DNA from: Prochlorococcus sp. AG-418-G18
GTDB lineage: Bacteria; Cyanobacteriota; Cyanobacteriia; PCC-6307; Cyanobiaceae
Assembly: GCA_003214215.1 (NCBI GenBank)
Contig: QCLX01000008.1
Location: forward strand, 1-47,643
DNA: 47,643 nt
Direction: 5' to 3'
Shown here: piece after piece, positions 8,963 to 17,803 of the stretch
Layout of the letters: each line of letters opens with the position of its first letter
How positions within the stretch are numbered: the stretch's first letter is position 1
Notes under the pieces: generated by a model
What the model was told of the DNA's origin: nothing
What the model saw: only the letters and a program-made list of their open reading frames with translations
Database searches by the model: none
Program-made: the position numbers and the translations under genes

Positions 8963-9960
8963 ATAGTAGTAACTTAGAAAACTTGAACTATAGATCTTCA
9001 ATTAGGGATGAAGTTGTACCTTCAAGAAAAAGATTAACTTTGCCACCTTGGCTTGAAGTAGCAAAACCTAGATTAATCCCACTTTTACTGGCAACAACTT
9101 TAGGAGGAATGGCTTTAACAGAGGAATGGCCTTTGTCTTCACCGAAGCTTATCTGCACTTTAGGAGGCGGCGCTTTGGCAGCAGCAGCAGCAGGAGCTCT
9201 TAATTGCTTGTGGGAAATGGAATTAGATAAGAGGATGACAAGAACTAGCAAAAGAGCCTTGCCAGCAGGAAAATTGTCCTCTGAGACTGTATTTTTAGCT
9301 GCCGTATCATGTACTTTGGCAGCTTCGATGCTTTTAGTAAGTGGTGTAAATTATTTGGCTGCGGGATTAACTCTTCTTGGTTTATTTAGCTACGTAATTT
9401 TATATACAGTTATTTTGAAACCTCGTACAACCAAAAATATTGTTTTCGGAGGAGTTGCTGGCGCGATACCACCTTTAGTTGGTGCATCTGCTGCCACAGG
9501 GCATGTAGGCCTTAGTGGTTGGTGGTTGTTTGGTTTAGTAATGTTATGGACTCCAGCTCATTTTTGGGCACTTGCAATTTTATTGAAGGATGATTACGCA
9601 TCTGTTGGTATTCCTATGCTCCCTTCTGTTAAAGGATCTGTTTTTACTGCTAAAGCGATTTCTCGTTACGGATGGGCAACAGTTTTAATGAGTATTATGG
9701 GAGTCTTTGCTTTACCTGAAGGGGGTCTATTATATGGAATTATGTTATTGCCATTTAATGGAAGACTTTTGCAATTAATAAATGAATTAAAGAAATCTCC
9801 TGATGATCTTTCAAGAGCAAAGTCTCTTTTTAGGTGGTCTATTCTCTATATGTTTGGTATTTGTCTTTTGTTATTAATTTCCAGAACCCAACTATCCGTA
9901 GAATTTGAGCACCAATCTATGCAAATATTTTTATCTATAGTATCCCTGCTTAGTAATTAA
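8959..9960 (+). CDS. ctaB: Protoheme IX farnesyltransferase (heme O synthase)
   Basis: 333 residues, UbiA superfamily. The first prenyl-diphosphate/Mg motif is visible as [15 protein letters not shown] followed by SKRALPAG, the second as [13 protein letters not shown]. The N-terminal 40 residues are a soluble extension. It adds the farnesyl group to heme b to give heme O, the substrate of ctaA, to which it is translationally coupled by an ATGA overlap. It has about nine membrane helices. Confidence 0.96.
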   Translation: MNSSNLENLNYRSSIRDEVVPSRKRLTLPPWLEVAKPRLIPLLLATTLGGMALTEEWPLSSPKLICTLGGGALAAAAAGALNCLWEMELDKRMTRTSKRALPAGKLSSETVFLAAVSCTLAASMLLVSGVNYLAAGLTLLGLFSYVILYTVILKPRTTKNIVFGGVAGAIPPLVGASAATGHVGLSGWWLFGLVMLWTPAHFWALAILLKDDYASVGIPMLPSVKGSVFTAKAISRYGWATVLMSIMGVFALPEGGLLYGIMLLPFNGRLLQLINELKKSPDDLSRAKSLFRWSILYMFGICLLLLISRTQLSVEFEHQSMQIFLSIVSLLSN

Positions 9961-9998
9961 ATTAGATGTAAAATGTTTTTTAAGAAATAGTAAGTTTG

Positions 9999-11015
9999 AT
10001 GAATTATATAAAAGTTAAAGGGCTCTCAAAATCTTATTCAGAAATCAAGGCTTTAAAAAATTTATCGATGGAAGTTCAAGCTGGAACATTATTCGGAATA
10101 CTAGGTCCAAATGGTGCTGGCAAATCAACACTTATAAAAATACTTGCAACTTTAATAGAGCCTGATTGTGGAGAAGTTTTAATAAATAATATTAATCTGA
10201 TAAAAAATTCAAGGAAAATTAGAGAATTAATTGGTTATGTTGCCCAGGAAATTGCACTTGATAAAATATTAACTGGAAGAGAGCTTTTGGATTTTCAATC
10301 AGATTTATATCACATCAACAAAAACAAAAAATTTGAAAGGATAGCGAAATTAATAGATCAATTAGAAATGAATGATTGGATTGATCGTAAGTGCGGAACT
10401 TATTCAGGGGGAATGAAAAGAAGAATAGATCTTGCAGCTGGACTTTTACATTTGCCTCAAGTATTAATATTGGATGAACCAACTGTCGGTTTAGATATTG
10501 AAAGTAGAAATATCATATGGAAACTTTTGAAAGATTTGAGAAATAATGGAATGACTATTATTTTAAGCAGTCACTATCTTGATGAAATAGATAAATTGGC
10601 AGACAAATTAGTGATAATTGATGATGGAAGAGTTATAGCACAAGGGGCTCCTGCAGAACTGAAAAATAAATTAGGAGGAGATAGAGTAACTTTGAAAGTA
10701 AGAGAATTTAGTAATCAGGAAGAAGCAAAAAATATATGCCAAATTTTATCTTCAATAGATGGAATTAGTCAGATTATCATAAATGAAGCTCAAGGTTTCT
10801 CGATAAATTTTGTAGCAGATAAGGAAAAAGATTTACTTACGAAGCTCAAAGTGGAATTGGCCTTCTCAAAGTTTGAAATTTTTTCTCTTACCCAAAGTCA
10901 GCCAAGCTTGGATGATGTATATCTTCAGGCAACCGGGAAAACATTATTGGATGCCGAAATTTCTATGGCAGGGAAAAGAGACCTTAAAAAAGAATCAAAG
11001 CAATCAATGCGATAA
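9999..11015 (+). CDS. ABC-2 type exporter, ATP-binding protein
   Basis: 338 residues from ATG 9999 (a TTG directly before it is less likely). Walker A is GPNGAGKST near residue 37, the Q-loop is YVAQE, the signature is YSGGM (Tyr replacing the usual Leu), Walker B is VLILDEPTVGLD and the H-loop is LSSHYLDE. A C-terminal region of about 100 residues follows, as in drug/polysaccharide exporter ATPases (CcmA/DrrA type, DUF4162-like). It pairs with the permease 48 bases downstream. Its place right after ctaA-ctaB suggests co-expression with oxidase assembly; the substrate is unknown. Confidence 0.9.
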   Translation: MNYIKVKGLSKSYSEIKALKNLSMEVQAGTLFGILGPNGAGKSTLIKILATLIEPDCGEVLINNINLIKNSRKIRELIGYVAQEIALDKILTGRELLDFQSDLYHINKNKKFERIAKLIDQLEMNDWIDRKCGTYSGGMKRRIDLAAGLLHLPQVLILDEPTVGLDIESRNIIWKLLKDLRNNGMTIILSSHYLDEIDKLADKLVIIDDGRVIAQGAPAELKNKLGGDRVTLKVREFSNQEEAKNICQILSSIDGISQIIINEAQGFSINFVADKEKDLLTKLKVELAFSKFEIFSLTQSQPSLDDVYLQATGKTLLDAEISMAGKRDLKKESKQSMR

Positions 11016-11063
11016 AAAAACTTCTGGTTAAATAACTATAATGAAAATTAATTAGGGCTAATT

Positions 11064-11888
11064 ATGGAATTAAAACAGTATAATTTGTTTTTTTTATATC
11101 AAGAAACATTTGCCTTAACGAAGAGATTATTTATTCAATTAAAAAGAAGACCATCAACTCTTTTAGCTGGAATATTACAACCTATAATTTGGCTTTTTTT
11201 ATTTGGGGCATTATTCTCTAAAGCTCCTGAAGGTTTTTTACCAGGAGTTGATTCTTATGGGAATTTTTTAGGAGCAGGACTTATTGTTTTTACTGCTTTT
11301 AGCGGAGCCCTAAATTCTGGGCTTCCTTTAATGTTTGATAGAGAGTTTGGATTTCTTAATAGATTACTTGTGGCTCCTTTAACCAGTAGATTATCCATAG
11401 TTTTATCTTCTTTTTTTTACATAACAATCCTGAGCTTTGTTCAGAGTATTGTAATAATGGTTGTTTCATATATTTTGGGTTATGGATGGCCCAATTTATA
11501 TGGTTTAGGAATTGTGTTTACAACACTAATTCTATTGGTTCTTTTTGTGACATCAATAAGTTTATGTTTAGCTTTTGTTTTGCCCGGACATATTGAATTA
11601 ATTGCTCTTATATTTGTGATAAATTTACCTCTTCTTTTTGCAAGTACTGCTTTGGCTCCAATTTCTTTCATGCCTAATTGGCTTGGGTGGTTGGCTTCAT
11701 TAAATCCATTAACTTTTGCGATCGAACCTATTAGGACTGCTTATACAGAAACTATGAATTTAGAATTAGTGGCTTTACATGCTCCATATGGTGATTTAAC
11801 TTGTAAGAGTTGTATATCAATTTTATTTTCTTTAACAGTTTTATCCTTGATTATCATAAGGCCTCTGTTAAATAAGAAGTTAAATTAA
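11064..11888 (+). CDS. ABC-2 type exporter, permease protein
   Basis: 274 residues with six predicted membrane segments and the ABC-2 family layout: a cytoplasmic N-terminus with KRLFIQLKRRPSTLLAG before helix 1, MFDREFGFLNRLLVAPLTSR between helices, and the C-terminal PNWLGWLASLNPLTFAIEPI region. This is the DrrB/NodJ-like group. It would form a homodimer with the ATPase encoded just upstream. Transported substrate unknown. Confidence 0.9.
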   Translation: MELKQYNLFFLYQETFALTKRLFIQLKRRPSTLLAGILQPIIWLFLFGALFSKAPEGFLPGVDSYGNFLGAGLIVFTAFSGALNSGLPLMFDREFGFLNRLLVAPLTSRLSIVLSSFFYITILSFVQSIVIMVVSYILGYGWPNLYGLGIVFTTLILLVLFVTSISLCLAFVLPGHIELIALIFVINLPLLFASTALAPISFMPNWLGWLASLNPLTFAIEPIRTAYTETMNLELVALHAPYGDLTCKSCISILFSLTVLSLIIIRPLLNKKLN

Positions 11889-11895
11889 TAAATTT

Positions 11896-12327
11896 ATGCT
11901 TTTAAAAAATAATCTAATAGAAGTTTTTAAAAAAGCCTCTTCAGAAAATAATTTTTTGCTTAAAGAAAATGTTGTTCTTAAGTGGGTCCATAGATTTGGG
12001 ATTGATTCTTTAAATGATTTATTAATCCATAGTCCTGTACAAAAGGAAAATCAAGAAGAAGAAAATCAAGAACAAATAACTTTAATTGATGAAAATCAAG
12101 AAGAAGAAAATCAAGAACAAATTAGGATTGAATCTTTTAAAACTTTAGAAAATTTAGAAGAAACAAATGGTGAATCAAATTACTTAAAAATTTCTAACAA
12201 TAATCAAGTCTTTAATACTAAACAAGATTCCAATCAAAAAAATCAATATATTAAAACCCCAAAATTACCACTACCTAATATTAAAAATTTAAGAAAATGG
12301 ATTAATAAAGATAAAAAAGCTAGTTAG
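11896..12327 (+). CDS. Hypothetical protein with a 15-residue tandem repeat
   Basis: 143 residues, starting seven bases after the ABC permease stop, so probably part of that transcript. The N-terminal 45 residues look like a small helical domain (VVLKWVHRFGIDSLNDLLIH). The middle is a low-complexity acidic Gln/Glu stretch in which ENQEEENQEQI occurs twice with a 15-residue period. The tail is basic and Pro/Lys-rich (TPKLPLPNIKNLRKWI). No signal peptide or membrane segment. I do not recognise it. It ends five bases before the convergent groEL stop. Confidence 0.65.
   Translation: MLLKNNLIEVFKKASSENNFLLKENVVLKWVHRFGIDSLNDLLIHSPVQKENQEEENQEQITLIDENQEEENQEQIRIESFKTLENLEETNGESNYLKISNNNQVFNTKQDSNQKNQYIKTPKLPLPNIKNLRKWINKDKKAS
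12046..12122 (+). repeat. Tandem duplication inside the 143-residue hypothetical gene
   Basis: A 32-base identical sequence starts at 12046 and again at 12091, a period of 45 bases, keeping the reading frame. Each copy itself contains two GAAAATCAAGAA-type subunits. Likely a recent slippage duplication. Confidence 0.8.
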
Positions 12328-12331
12328 CTTT

Positions 12332-14086
12332 TTACATCATACCTGGCATACCCATGCCACCCATACCTGGCATACCCATACCACCCATACCTGGCATACC
12401 CATACCACCCATACCTGGCATACCCATGCCACCCATACCTGGCATACCCATGCCACCCATACCTCCCATACCTCCCATACCTCCCATTGGATCTCCACCT
12501 GGGGCTGCGGCTTCAGGCTCTGGAATATCGGCCATCGCAACTTCTGTTGTGAGGAGCATAGCTGCTATAGATACTGAATCTTGAAGAGCTAATCTTATTA
12601 CTTTGGTTGGATCTAATATTCCTGAATCTTTTAAATCCTCATATTTTCCTGAATTAGCATTGAAGCCTTTGTTAAGTCTTTTAATTTCAGCGACAACTAC
12701 ATCACCATTAAAACCAGCATTTTTAGCTATTTGTTTAGTAGGTTCTAAAAGGGCTTCTTTTACTATATTTATCCCAGTTCTTAAATCATCGGAAGATGTT
12801 TGACTTAAATTTAAAAGGTCATTTGATATTTCAATTAAAGTTTGTCCACCTCCAGAAACTACACCCTCTTCAATAGCAGCTTTCGTAGCATTAAGGGAAT
12901 CTTCGATTCTTAACTTTTTGTACTTCATCTCTGTTTCTGTTGCAGCTCCAACTTTGATAAGTGCTACTCCTCCAGCTAATTTTGCTATCCTTTCATTGAT
13001 TTTGTCCTGATCATACTCTGAGTCTGTTATATCAACTTCTCTCTTTAATTTTTCTACTCGCGCTTTAACCAAATCTTTAGTGTCTTCGAAGGCAACAATT
13101 GTAGTTTTGTCCTTCGTGATAGTTATTTTTTTTGCTTTGCCTAAATCATTAATCGATACTTTATCAAGTGTCATCGATTTATCTTCACTAATTAACTTAG
13201 CTCCAGTAAGAATAGCAATATCTTCAAGGGCAGCTTTTCTTCTCTCGCCAAATAACGGAGCTCTTACGGAAGCTACGTTTAACACTCCACTGTTCTTATT
13301 CAAAACCAAGGTGGTTAAAGCCTCTCCTTCGATATCTTCAGCAAGAATTAGAAGAGGTGAGCCTGATTTCTGAATTTCTTCAAGTATTGGAACCAGATCA
13401 ACTAAAGTTGAAATTTTTTGATCAGTTATTAATATTTTAGGGTTTTCAAGTTCACAAACTTGTCTTTCTTGGTCTGTTACGAAATATGGGGAACTATAGC
13501 CTCTATCAAAAGACATTCCTTCAGTTATATCTAATTCTGTATCTAGTGATTGAGATTCTTCGACAGTTATTACACCATCTGAAGTAACAATATCCATCGC
13601 CTTCGAAATTATAGATCCAATTTCTTCATCACCTCCAGCACTAACTGTCGCAACTTTTTGGATATCTGAACCACTTATTGAAATACTTTTGGAACTTAAT
13701 TTTTCTAGAACAAAAGCCAAGCCTAACTCCATACCTTTTTTTAACTCCATAGGACTGGCACCAGAAGCAATATTTTTTAACCCCTCTTGAACCATCTTCT
13801 GAGTCAAAATAGTTGCTGTTGTTGTTCCATCACCTGCAGTCTCTTTTGTCTTGGATGCAACTTGTTCTATTAATTTCGCACCTAAATTAGATATAGGGTT
13901 TTCAATCTCAATCTCTTTAGCAACAGTGGATCCATCTCTCACTATATCTGGCGAACCAAATTTTCTTTCTATTACGACGTTTTTTGCCTTCGGCCCAATG
14001 GTAACTTTCACTGCATTAGCTACGAAATTCACACCTTTTTCTAGCGCTTCTCTTGATTCATTTGAAAAACTTAACTGTTTTGCCAT
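12332..14086 (-). CDS. groL: Chaperonin GroEL (stand-alone paralogue)
   Basis: 584 residues, longer than the usual ~545. The chaperonin fold is complete: the ATP-binding [10 protein letters not shown] segment, [20 protein letters not shown] near the N-terminus, and the equatorial [10 protein letters not shown] and [19 protein letters not shown] segments. The extra length is the C-terminal tail, which has three GGM units and then five exact GGMGMPGM units before a final Met. No groES is adjacent and I see no CIRCE element upstream, which fits the second, uncoupled GroEL of cyanobacteria (groL2). Its role is probably general or stress protein folding. Confidence 0.95.
   Translation of the reverse strand: MAKQLSFSNESREALEKGVNFVANAVKVTIGPKAKNVVIERKFGSPDIVRDGSTVAKEIEIENPISNLGAKLIEQVASKTKETAGDGTTTATILTQKMVQEGLKNIASGASPMELKKGMELGLAFVLEKLSSKSISISGSDIQKVATVSAGGDEEIGSIISKAMDIVTSDGVITVEESQSLDTELDITEGMSFDRGYSSPYFVTDQERQVCELENPKILITDQKISTLVDLVPILEEIQKSGSPLLILAEDIEGEALTTLVLNKNSGVLNVASVRAPLFGERRKAALEDIAILTGAKLISEDKSMTLDKVSINDLGKAKKITITKDKTTIVAFEDTKDLVKARVEKLKREVDITDSEYDQDKINERIAKLAGGVALIKVGAATETEMKYKKLRIEDSLNATKAAIEEGVVSGGGQTLIEISNDLLNLSQTSSDDLRTGINIVKEALLEPTKQIAKNAGFNGDVVVAEIKRLNKGFNANSGKYEDLKDSGILDPTKVIRLALQDSVSIAAMLLTTEVAMADIPEPEAAAPGGDPMGGMGGMGGMGGMGMPGMGGMGMPGMGGMGMPGMGGMGMPGMGGMGMPGMM
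12338..12457 (-). repeat. Five 24-bp tandem repeats encoding the Gly-Met tail of GroEL
   Basis: Five consecutive 24-base units each encode GGMGMPGM on the minus strand. They differ only at a silent third position (catgcc versus cataccA-type variants). Three 9-base GGM units follow at 12458-12484. Likely to vary in copy number between strains. Confidence 0.9.
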
Positions 14087-14217
14087 TTTTACTGGGTCTT
14101 TTATCTTATTCTAATCTCCCATAGAATCATTTTTAAGGGATATTTAATTAAGTGGGGAAAGCCGAATTTCTTTTAATGAGACATACAAATTAATTCAAAT
14201 AAGAGTATCTTTAAGTT

Positions 14218-14397
14218 ATGGATGAAACAAATAATCTTATTTTTACTCTTACTGCAATCCTCGCGATTGCTATGACACTAATATATTTTCCTCTGCGATT
14301 TTTCTTGACTTTAACTGCTAGAAGTCGAAGACTAAAACTCTTACAAAAAATTAGAAGGTTGAGAGATGAATTGGGCCAACCTTACGAAAGTACATAA
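14218..14397 (+). CDS. Small membrane protein, 59 residues
   Basis: An ATG at 14218 opens a 59-codon frame ending TAA 14395-14397, one base before the convergent fabG stop. The protein has one hydrophobic helix (residues about 7-30, FTLTAILAIAMTLIYFPLRF) and a strongly basic, amphipathic tail (ARSRRLKLLQKIRRLRDELG). The composition, with codon use like its neighbours, supports a real gene. It would be a single-span protein with its basic end on the cytoplasmic side. Function unknown. Confidence 0.7.
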   Translation: MDETNNLIFTLTAILAIAMTLIYFPLRFFLTLTARSRRLKLLQKIRRLRDELGQPYEST

Positions 14398-15147
14398 TTA
14401 AATACTCATACCACCGTCAATACTTATTGTTTGTCCTGTAATGTAACTTCCAGCATTACTTGAAACTAAGAACGATACTAAGTTTGCAATTTGAGAACAA
14501 CTTCCTAATTTCCCTAATGGAATAACTTTTAGAATATCTTCAGTATTAAGTTTTTCTGTCATCTCTGTTTCTATAAAGCCTGGAGCTATTGCATTAACGT
14601 TGATACCTCTTGAGGCAAATTCTTTAGCGCAAGTTTTGGTAAATCCAATAACTCCCGCTTTGGCGGCAGAATAATTTGCTTGACCAGGATTCCCAATTAT
14701 TCCAACAACAGATGAAATATTTACGATGCTACCACTTCTTTTTTTCATCATAAATTTTGAAGCAAATTTTGTACAAAGAAAAACTCCTTTTAAGTTTGTA
14801 TTTAGTACATCATCCCATTGTTCCGATTTCATTCTCATCAATAGTCCATCTCTAGTAATTCCAGCATTGTTAATGAGGATATCAATGGTGCCATTAATTT
14901 TGATTATTTCTTCAAAAGCTGAACTGACAGAATCCTCTTTTGAAACATCAAATTTTAATTTATGAGCTTTACCTCCTGAATTTTTTATTAAATTTACAAC
15001 TTCTTCAGCTTTCTCATCAGAAGAAGAGTAATTAATAAAAACTTCTGCTCCCAATCTGCTTAGTTCTAAAGCAATTTCTTTACCAATTCCTCTGCTGGCT
15101 CCAGTGATTAAAGCAACTTTGCCTGATAATGAATCTGTATTGGACAT
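14398..15147 (-). CDS. fabG: 3-oxoacyl-[acyl-carrier-protein] reductase
   Basis: 249 residues, a classical SDR. The nucleotide site is TGASRGIG (15-22), with NNAG (93-96), the catalytic Ser at S146, and Y159 and K163 in the YSAAK motif. The C-terminus GSYITGQTISIDGGMSI matches FabG closely. It performs the first reduction of the fatty-acid elongation cycle with NADPH. It stands alone, away from the other fab genes. Confidence 0.95.
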   Translation of the reverse strand: MSNTDSLSGKVALITGASRGIGKEIALELSRLGAEVFINYSSSDEKAEEVVNLIKNSGGKAHKLKFDVSKEDSVSSAFEEIIKINGTIDILINNAGITRDGLLMRMKSEQWDDVLNTNLKGVFLCTKFASKFMMKKRSGSIVNISSVVGIIGNPGQANYSAAKAGVIGFTKTCAKEFASRGINVNAIAPGFIETEMTEKLNTEDILKVIPLGKLGSCSQIANLVSFLVSSNAGSYITGQTISIDGGMSI

Positions 15148-15239
15148 TATGAAATTTTATAATTTTCAATCGTAGTACTATTTGTGTAAAGATATTGCTT
15201 TTATTTATAATTGTCTAGAAAATATTAAGACCTTCTATT

Positions 15240-15911
15240 GTGCACTTTTTAATACCAGCTGCAGGGAGCGGTAGCAGAATGAAAGCTGGAAAAAATAAAT
15301 TACTCATTGATTTAGATGGAGAGTCTTTGATTTATTGGACACTTAAATCTGTATTTTCTGCAGACTCAACAAATTGGGTTGGAATAATTGGGCAACCGAA
15401 AGATAAAAATTTATTATTAAATTCAGCAAAGGATTTTGCCCATAAAGTTCATTGGATTAATGGTGGTGACACCAGACAAAAGTCAGTTTTTAATGGTTTA
15501 AAAGCTTTACCAAAAGATGCTGAAAAAGTTTTAATACATGATGGTGCTAGATGTCTAATTAATCCTGAATTGATAGACCTTTGTGCCAAGCAATTAGATG
15601 AAAATGAAGCAGTAATTTTGGCTACTAAGGTAACTGACACGATAAAGATTGTTGATAATGAGGGTTTTATTAAAGAAACACCAGATAGAAATTATTTATG
15701 GGCAGCGCAAACTCCTCAGGGCTTTTTAGTAGATAGATTAAAAAAAGCTCATAAGATGGCAATTGATAAAAACTGGAAAGTCACAGATGATGCTTCACTA
15801 TTCGAAATGCTTAATTGGAAAGTAAAGATTATTGAAGGAACTTATTCAAATATAAAAATTACATCCCCAATAGATTTGAAAATAGCTAAACTTTTTGTGA
15901 AGAACCCCTAG
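15240..15911 (+). CDS. ispD: 2-C-methyl-D-erythritol 4-phosphate cytidylyltransferase
   Basis: 223 residues from a GTG start; the protein begins MHFLIPAAGSGSRM. The CTP-binding AAGSGSRM...KNK pattern, the HDGARCLI motif near residue 100 and the DDASLFE motif near residue 185 are those of IspD. It makes CDP-ME in the plastidic-type MEP isoprenoid pathway, which supplies carotenoids, phytol and the plastoquinone side chain. The last base abuts the convergent S66 peptidase. Confidence 0.95.
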   Translation: MHFLIPAAGSGSRMKAGKNKLLIDLDGESLIYWTLKSVFSADSTNWVGIIGQPKDKNLLLNSAKDFAHKVHWINGGDTRQKSVFNGLKALPKDAEKVLIHDGARCLINPELIDLCAKQLDENEAVILATKVTDTIKIVDNEGFIKETPDRNYLWAAQTPQGFLVDRLKKAHKMAIDKNWKVTDDASLFEMLNWKVKIIEGTYSNIKITSPIDLKIAKLFVKNP

Positions 15912-16781
15912 TTAAAAAGGTGTATCGATACTAAGAATGCCATCATCACCATTTAAGGTGGCTTCGTATCCTAAAGGAATGCAAGCATTTCCCGATATGT
16001 GGCCTATTGGGAGGTCAAAAAGAATAGGAAAATCAAACTCTTTGAGTCTTTCTATAATGCAGTTTTTTAGTAAATCTTTCCATTCAAGGTCGCAGGAATC
16101 ATTAGAAAAACTTCCGAATCCAATACCAGCAATTTCAGTAAGTGTTTTAGTCATTCTGAGGTAAGTCAACATGCGATCAATTTTATAAATATCTTCATTA
16201 ATATCTTCAAAAATTAATATTTTCCCTTTGCAATCTGGAAAGTGATTAGTACCAATTAAAAAAGTAGCAATAGTTAAGTTAGAAACTATAATTTCCCCTT
16301 TAGCTTTTCCATCTCTTAAAGGAATCCCTCTTATGTCCTCAACATATCCCTCAAAAAGTAAATTTCTTAATCTCTCAAGACTCCATTCTGGCTCTTTGTA
16401 AAGGCTAGTAACCATTGGGCCATGAATAGAACCTATAAATCCTTGAGAATATTTAGATAGTAATAAAGAACATGTATCAGAGAATCCAAGCATTAAACCA
16501 TGCTGCCAAGAAGGTTCTTTTTCTAATAGTCTTGCTGAACCCCAGCCTCCTTTTGCAAAAATGATTAGCTTACTATTTTGTGCTTTTCCCAGTTCTTCAA
16601 ATCTAGTTAGATCATCACCTGCAAAATAACCAAATTTTTTTGATAGAGAATTATTTTTATTAATTTCCAAGCCCCAGTTTTTTAAGATTTTTATGCCTTT
16701 TTGAAAATTTTCGTCTTCATCAATAAAGGAGCCTGGGGCTAAAATATCTATTAGATCACCTTTTTTTAATCTAAAAACCAT
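15912..16781 (-). CDS. LD-carboxypeptidase (peptidase family S66, LdcA-like)
   Basis: 289 residues. The S66 triad can be placed: nucleophile S101 in GFSDTC, E192 in FEDINED and H261 in PIGHISGN. Other family markers are FAKGGWGSARLL and SIHGPM. Such enzymes remove the terminal D-Ala from muropeptide tetrapeptides in peptidoglycan recycling. No signal peptide, so cytoplasmic. It is nine bases downstream of ubiA on the same strand and may be co-transcribed with it. Confidence 0.88.
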   Translation of the reverse strand: MVFRLKKGDLIDILAPGSFIDEDENFQKGIKILKNWGLEINKNNSLSKKFGYFAGDDLTRFEELGKAQNSKLIIFAKGGWGSARLLEKEPSWQHGLMLGFSDTCSLLLSKYSQGFIGSIHGPMVTSLYKEPEWSLERLRNLLFEGYVEDIRGIPLRDGKAKGEIIVSNLTIATFLIGTNHFPDCKGKILIFEDINEDIYKIDRMLTYLRMTKTLTEIAGIGFGSFSNDSCDLEWKDLLKNCIIERLKEFDFPILFDLPIGHISGNACIPLGYEATLNGDDGILSIDTPF

Positions 16782-16790
16782 ATTTAGAAT

Positions 16791-17699
16791 TTATGAGGAA
16801 ATAATAATTCCTATTAAAAGGACTCCTCCATAAATTGATTGATTTTTGAAGTGATTCCCAATATTTTTTATTGATTGCTTTTCCTCAGGAAATACTTTTA
16901 GTATATCTCTCTGCATTAAGATTGACGTTGTAAGCCAAATTGGCCAAAAAATAAAATCCATTTGATTAATAAATCCGCATAATGCGAGAAAACTAGAAGT
17001 TAAAAAATAACAAATTTGAATAGTTATTCTTGTATTGTTCTGGAGGTTAACAGCGGAACTATTTATTCCAATTTTGATATCATATTTTTTATCTGCTAAA
17101 GCATAAATCGTGTCAAAGCCAAAAGTCCAAAAAATGGTAGCTAGCCAGCAAAATAATAAAACAATACTATTTAAATTGCCTTCATTTGCGGCCCACGGAA
17201 TTAAGACGGCAAAACCCCAGCATATAGATAAGATTAGTTGAGGATATTTAAACCATCTTTTGGCAGAAGGATAAATTAATATGATAGGTAAAGCTAAAAA
17301 AGCAAGTAAAATGGAAAGGATTCTTCCAGGCTGAGGTAGTGACAAAGTTAAAAAGAAGCTACACAAAATTAAAAGGAAAAGAATTGAATAAGCCGTTTTA
17401 AGACCGATTTTATTTGCAGCTAGAGGTCTATCTTTTGTCCTAAAAACTCTTTGATCAATTTTTTTGTCCCAAATATCATTAACCACGCAGCCTAATCCAC
17501 TTACTAGTAGTCCCCCCATGATTATTCTTAGCAACATTAAAAATGTTGGATTAGCATCTGGGGTTAAATATAAACTCCATCCAGCAGGAATAAGTAAGAT
17601 CATTCTTCCAGTCGGCTTATTCCACCTTAATAATTCAAAAAAAGTACTTAATTTAATTTGTCGATTTTTATTTTGCATATGACCTATTGTATATTTCAT
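16791..17699 (-). CDS. ubiA: 4-hydroxybenzoate polyprenyltransferase (plastoquinone biosynthesis)
   Basis: 302 residues, a UbiA prenyltransferase with about eight or nine helices. The first Asp-rich motif is GCVVNDIWDKKIDQRVFRTK with RPLA following; the second is FGFDTIYALADKKYDIKIG. In cyanobacteria this enzyme attaches the solanesyl chain to 4-hydroxybenzoate on the way to plastoquinone. An inner ATG at 17678 would remove the first seven residues (MKYTIGH) and may be the true start. Confidence 0.93.
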   Translation of the reverse strand: MKYTIGHMQNKNRQIKLSTFFELLRWNKPTGRMILLIPAGWSLYLTPDANPTFLMLLRIIMGGLLVSGLGCVVNDIWDKKIDQRVFRTKDRPLAANKIGLKTAYSILFLLILCSFFLTLSLPQPGRILSILLAFLALPIILIYPSAKRWFKYPQLILSICWGFAVLIPWAANEGNLNSIVLLFCWLATIFWTFGFDTIYALADKKYDIKIGINSSAVNLQNNTRITIQICYFLTSSFLALCGFINQMDFIFWPIWLTTSILMQRDILKVFPEEKQSIKNIGNHFKNQSIYGGVLLIGIIISS

Positions 17700-17803
17700 A
17701 ACTTTAAATAATCTTACTAGTATTAAATGATTTCTATTATTTAATAATCAATCTTGGGTATATTTATTAATGGATTAATGATATCTGCATCTTATAAAAA
17801 GAA

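Noticed and set aside
12338-12484. Short regular repeats resembling a CRISPR array
   Set aside because: Units are contiguous, in frame and have no spacers; they encode a protein tail. The same holds for 45940-46013 and 34151-34205.
12354-12584. Plus-strand frame opposite the groEL tail, rich in PPIPGIP
   Set aside because: It is the complement of the 24-bp repeats and carries no independent signal.
14087-14217. CIRCE-type operator upstream of groEL
   Set aside because: No TTAGCACTC-N9-GAGTGCTAA-like match is visible, so I did not annotate one.
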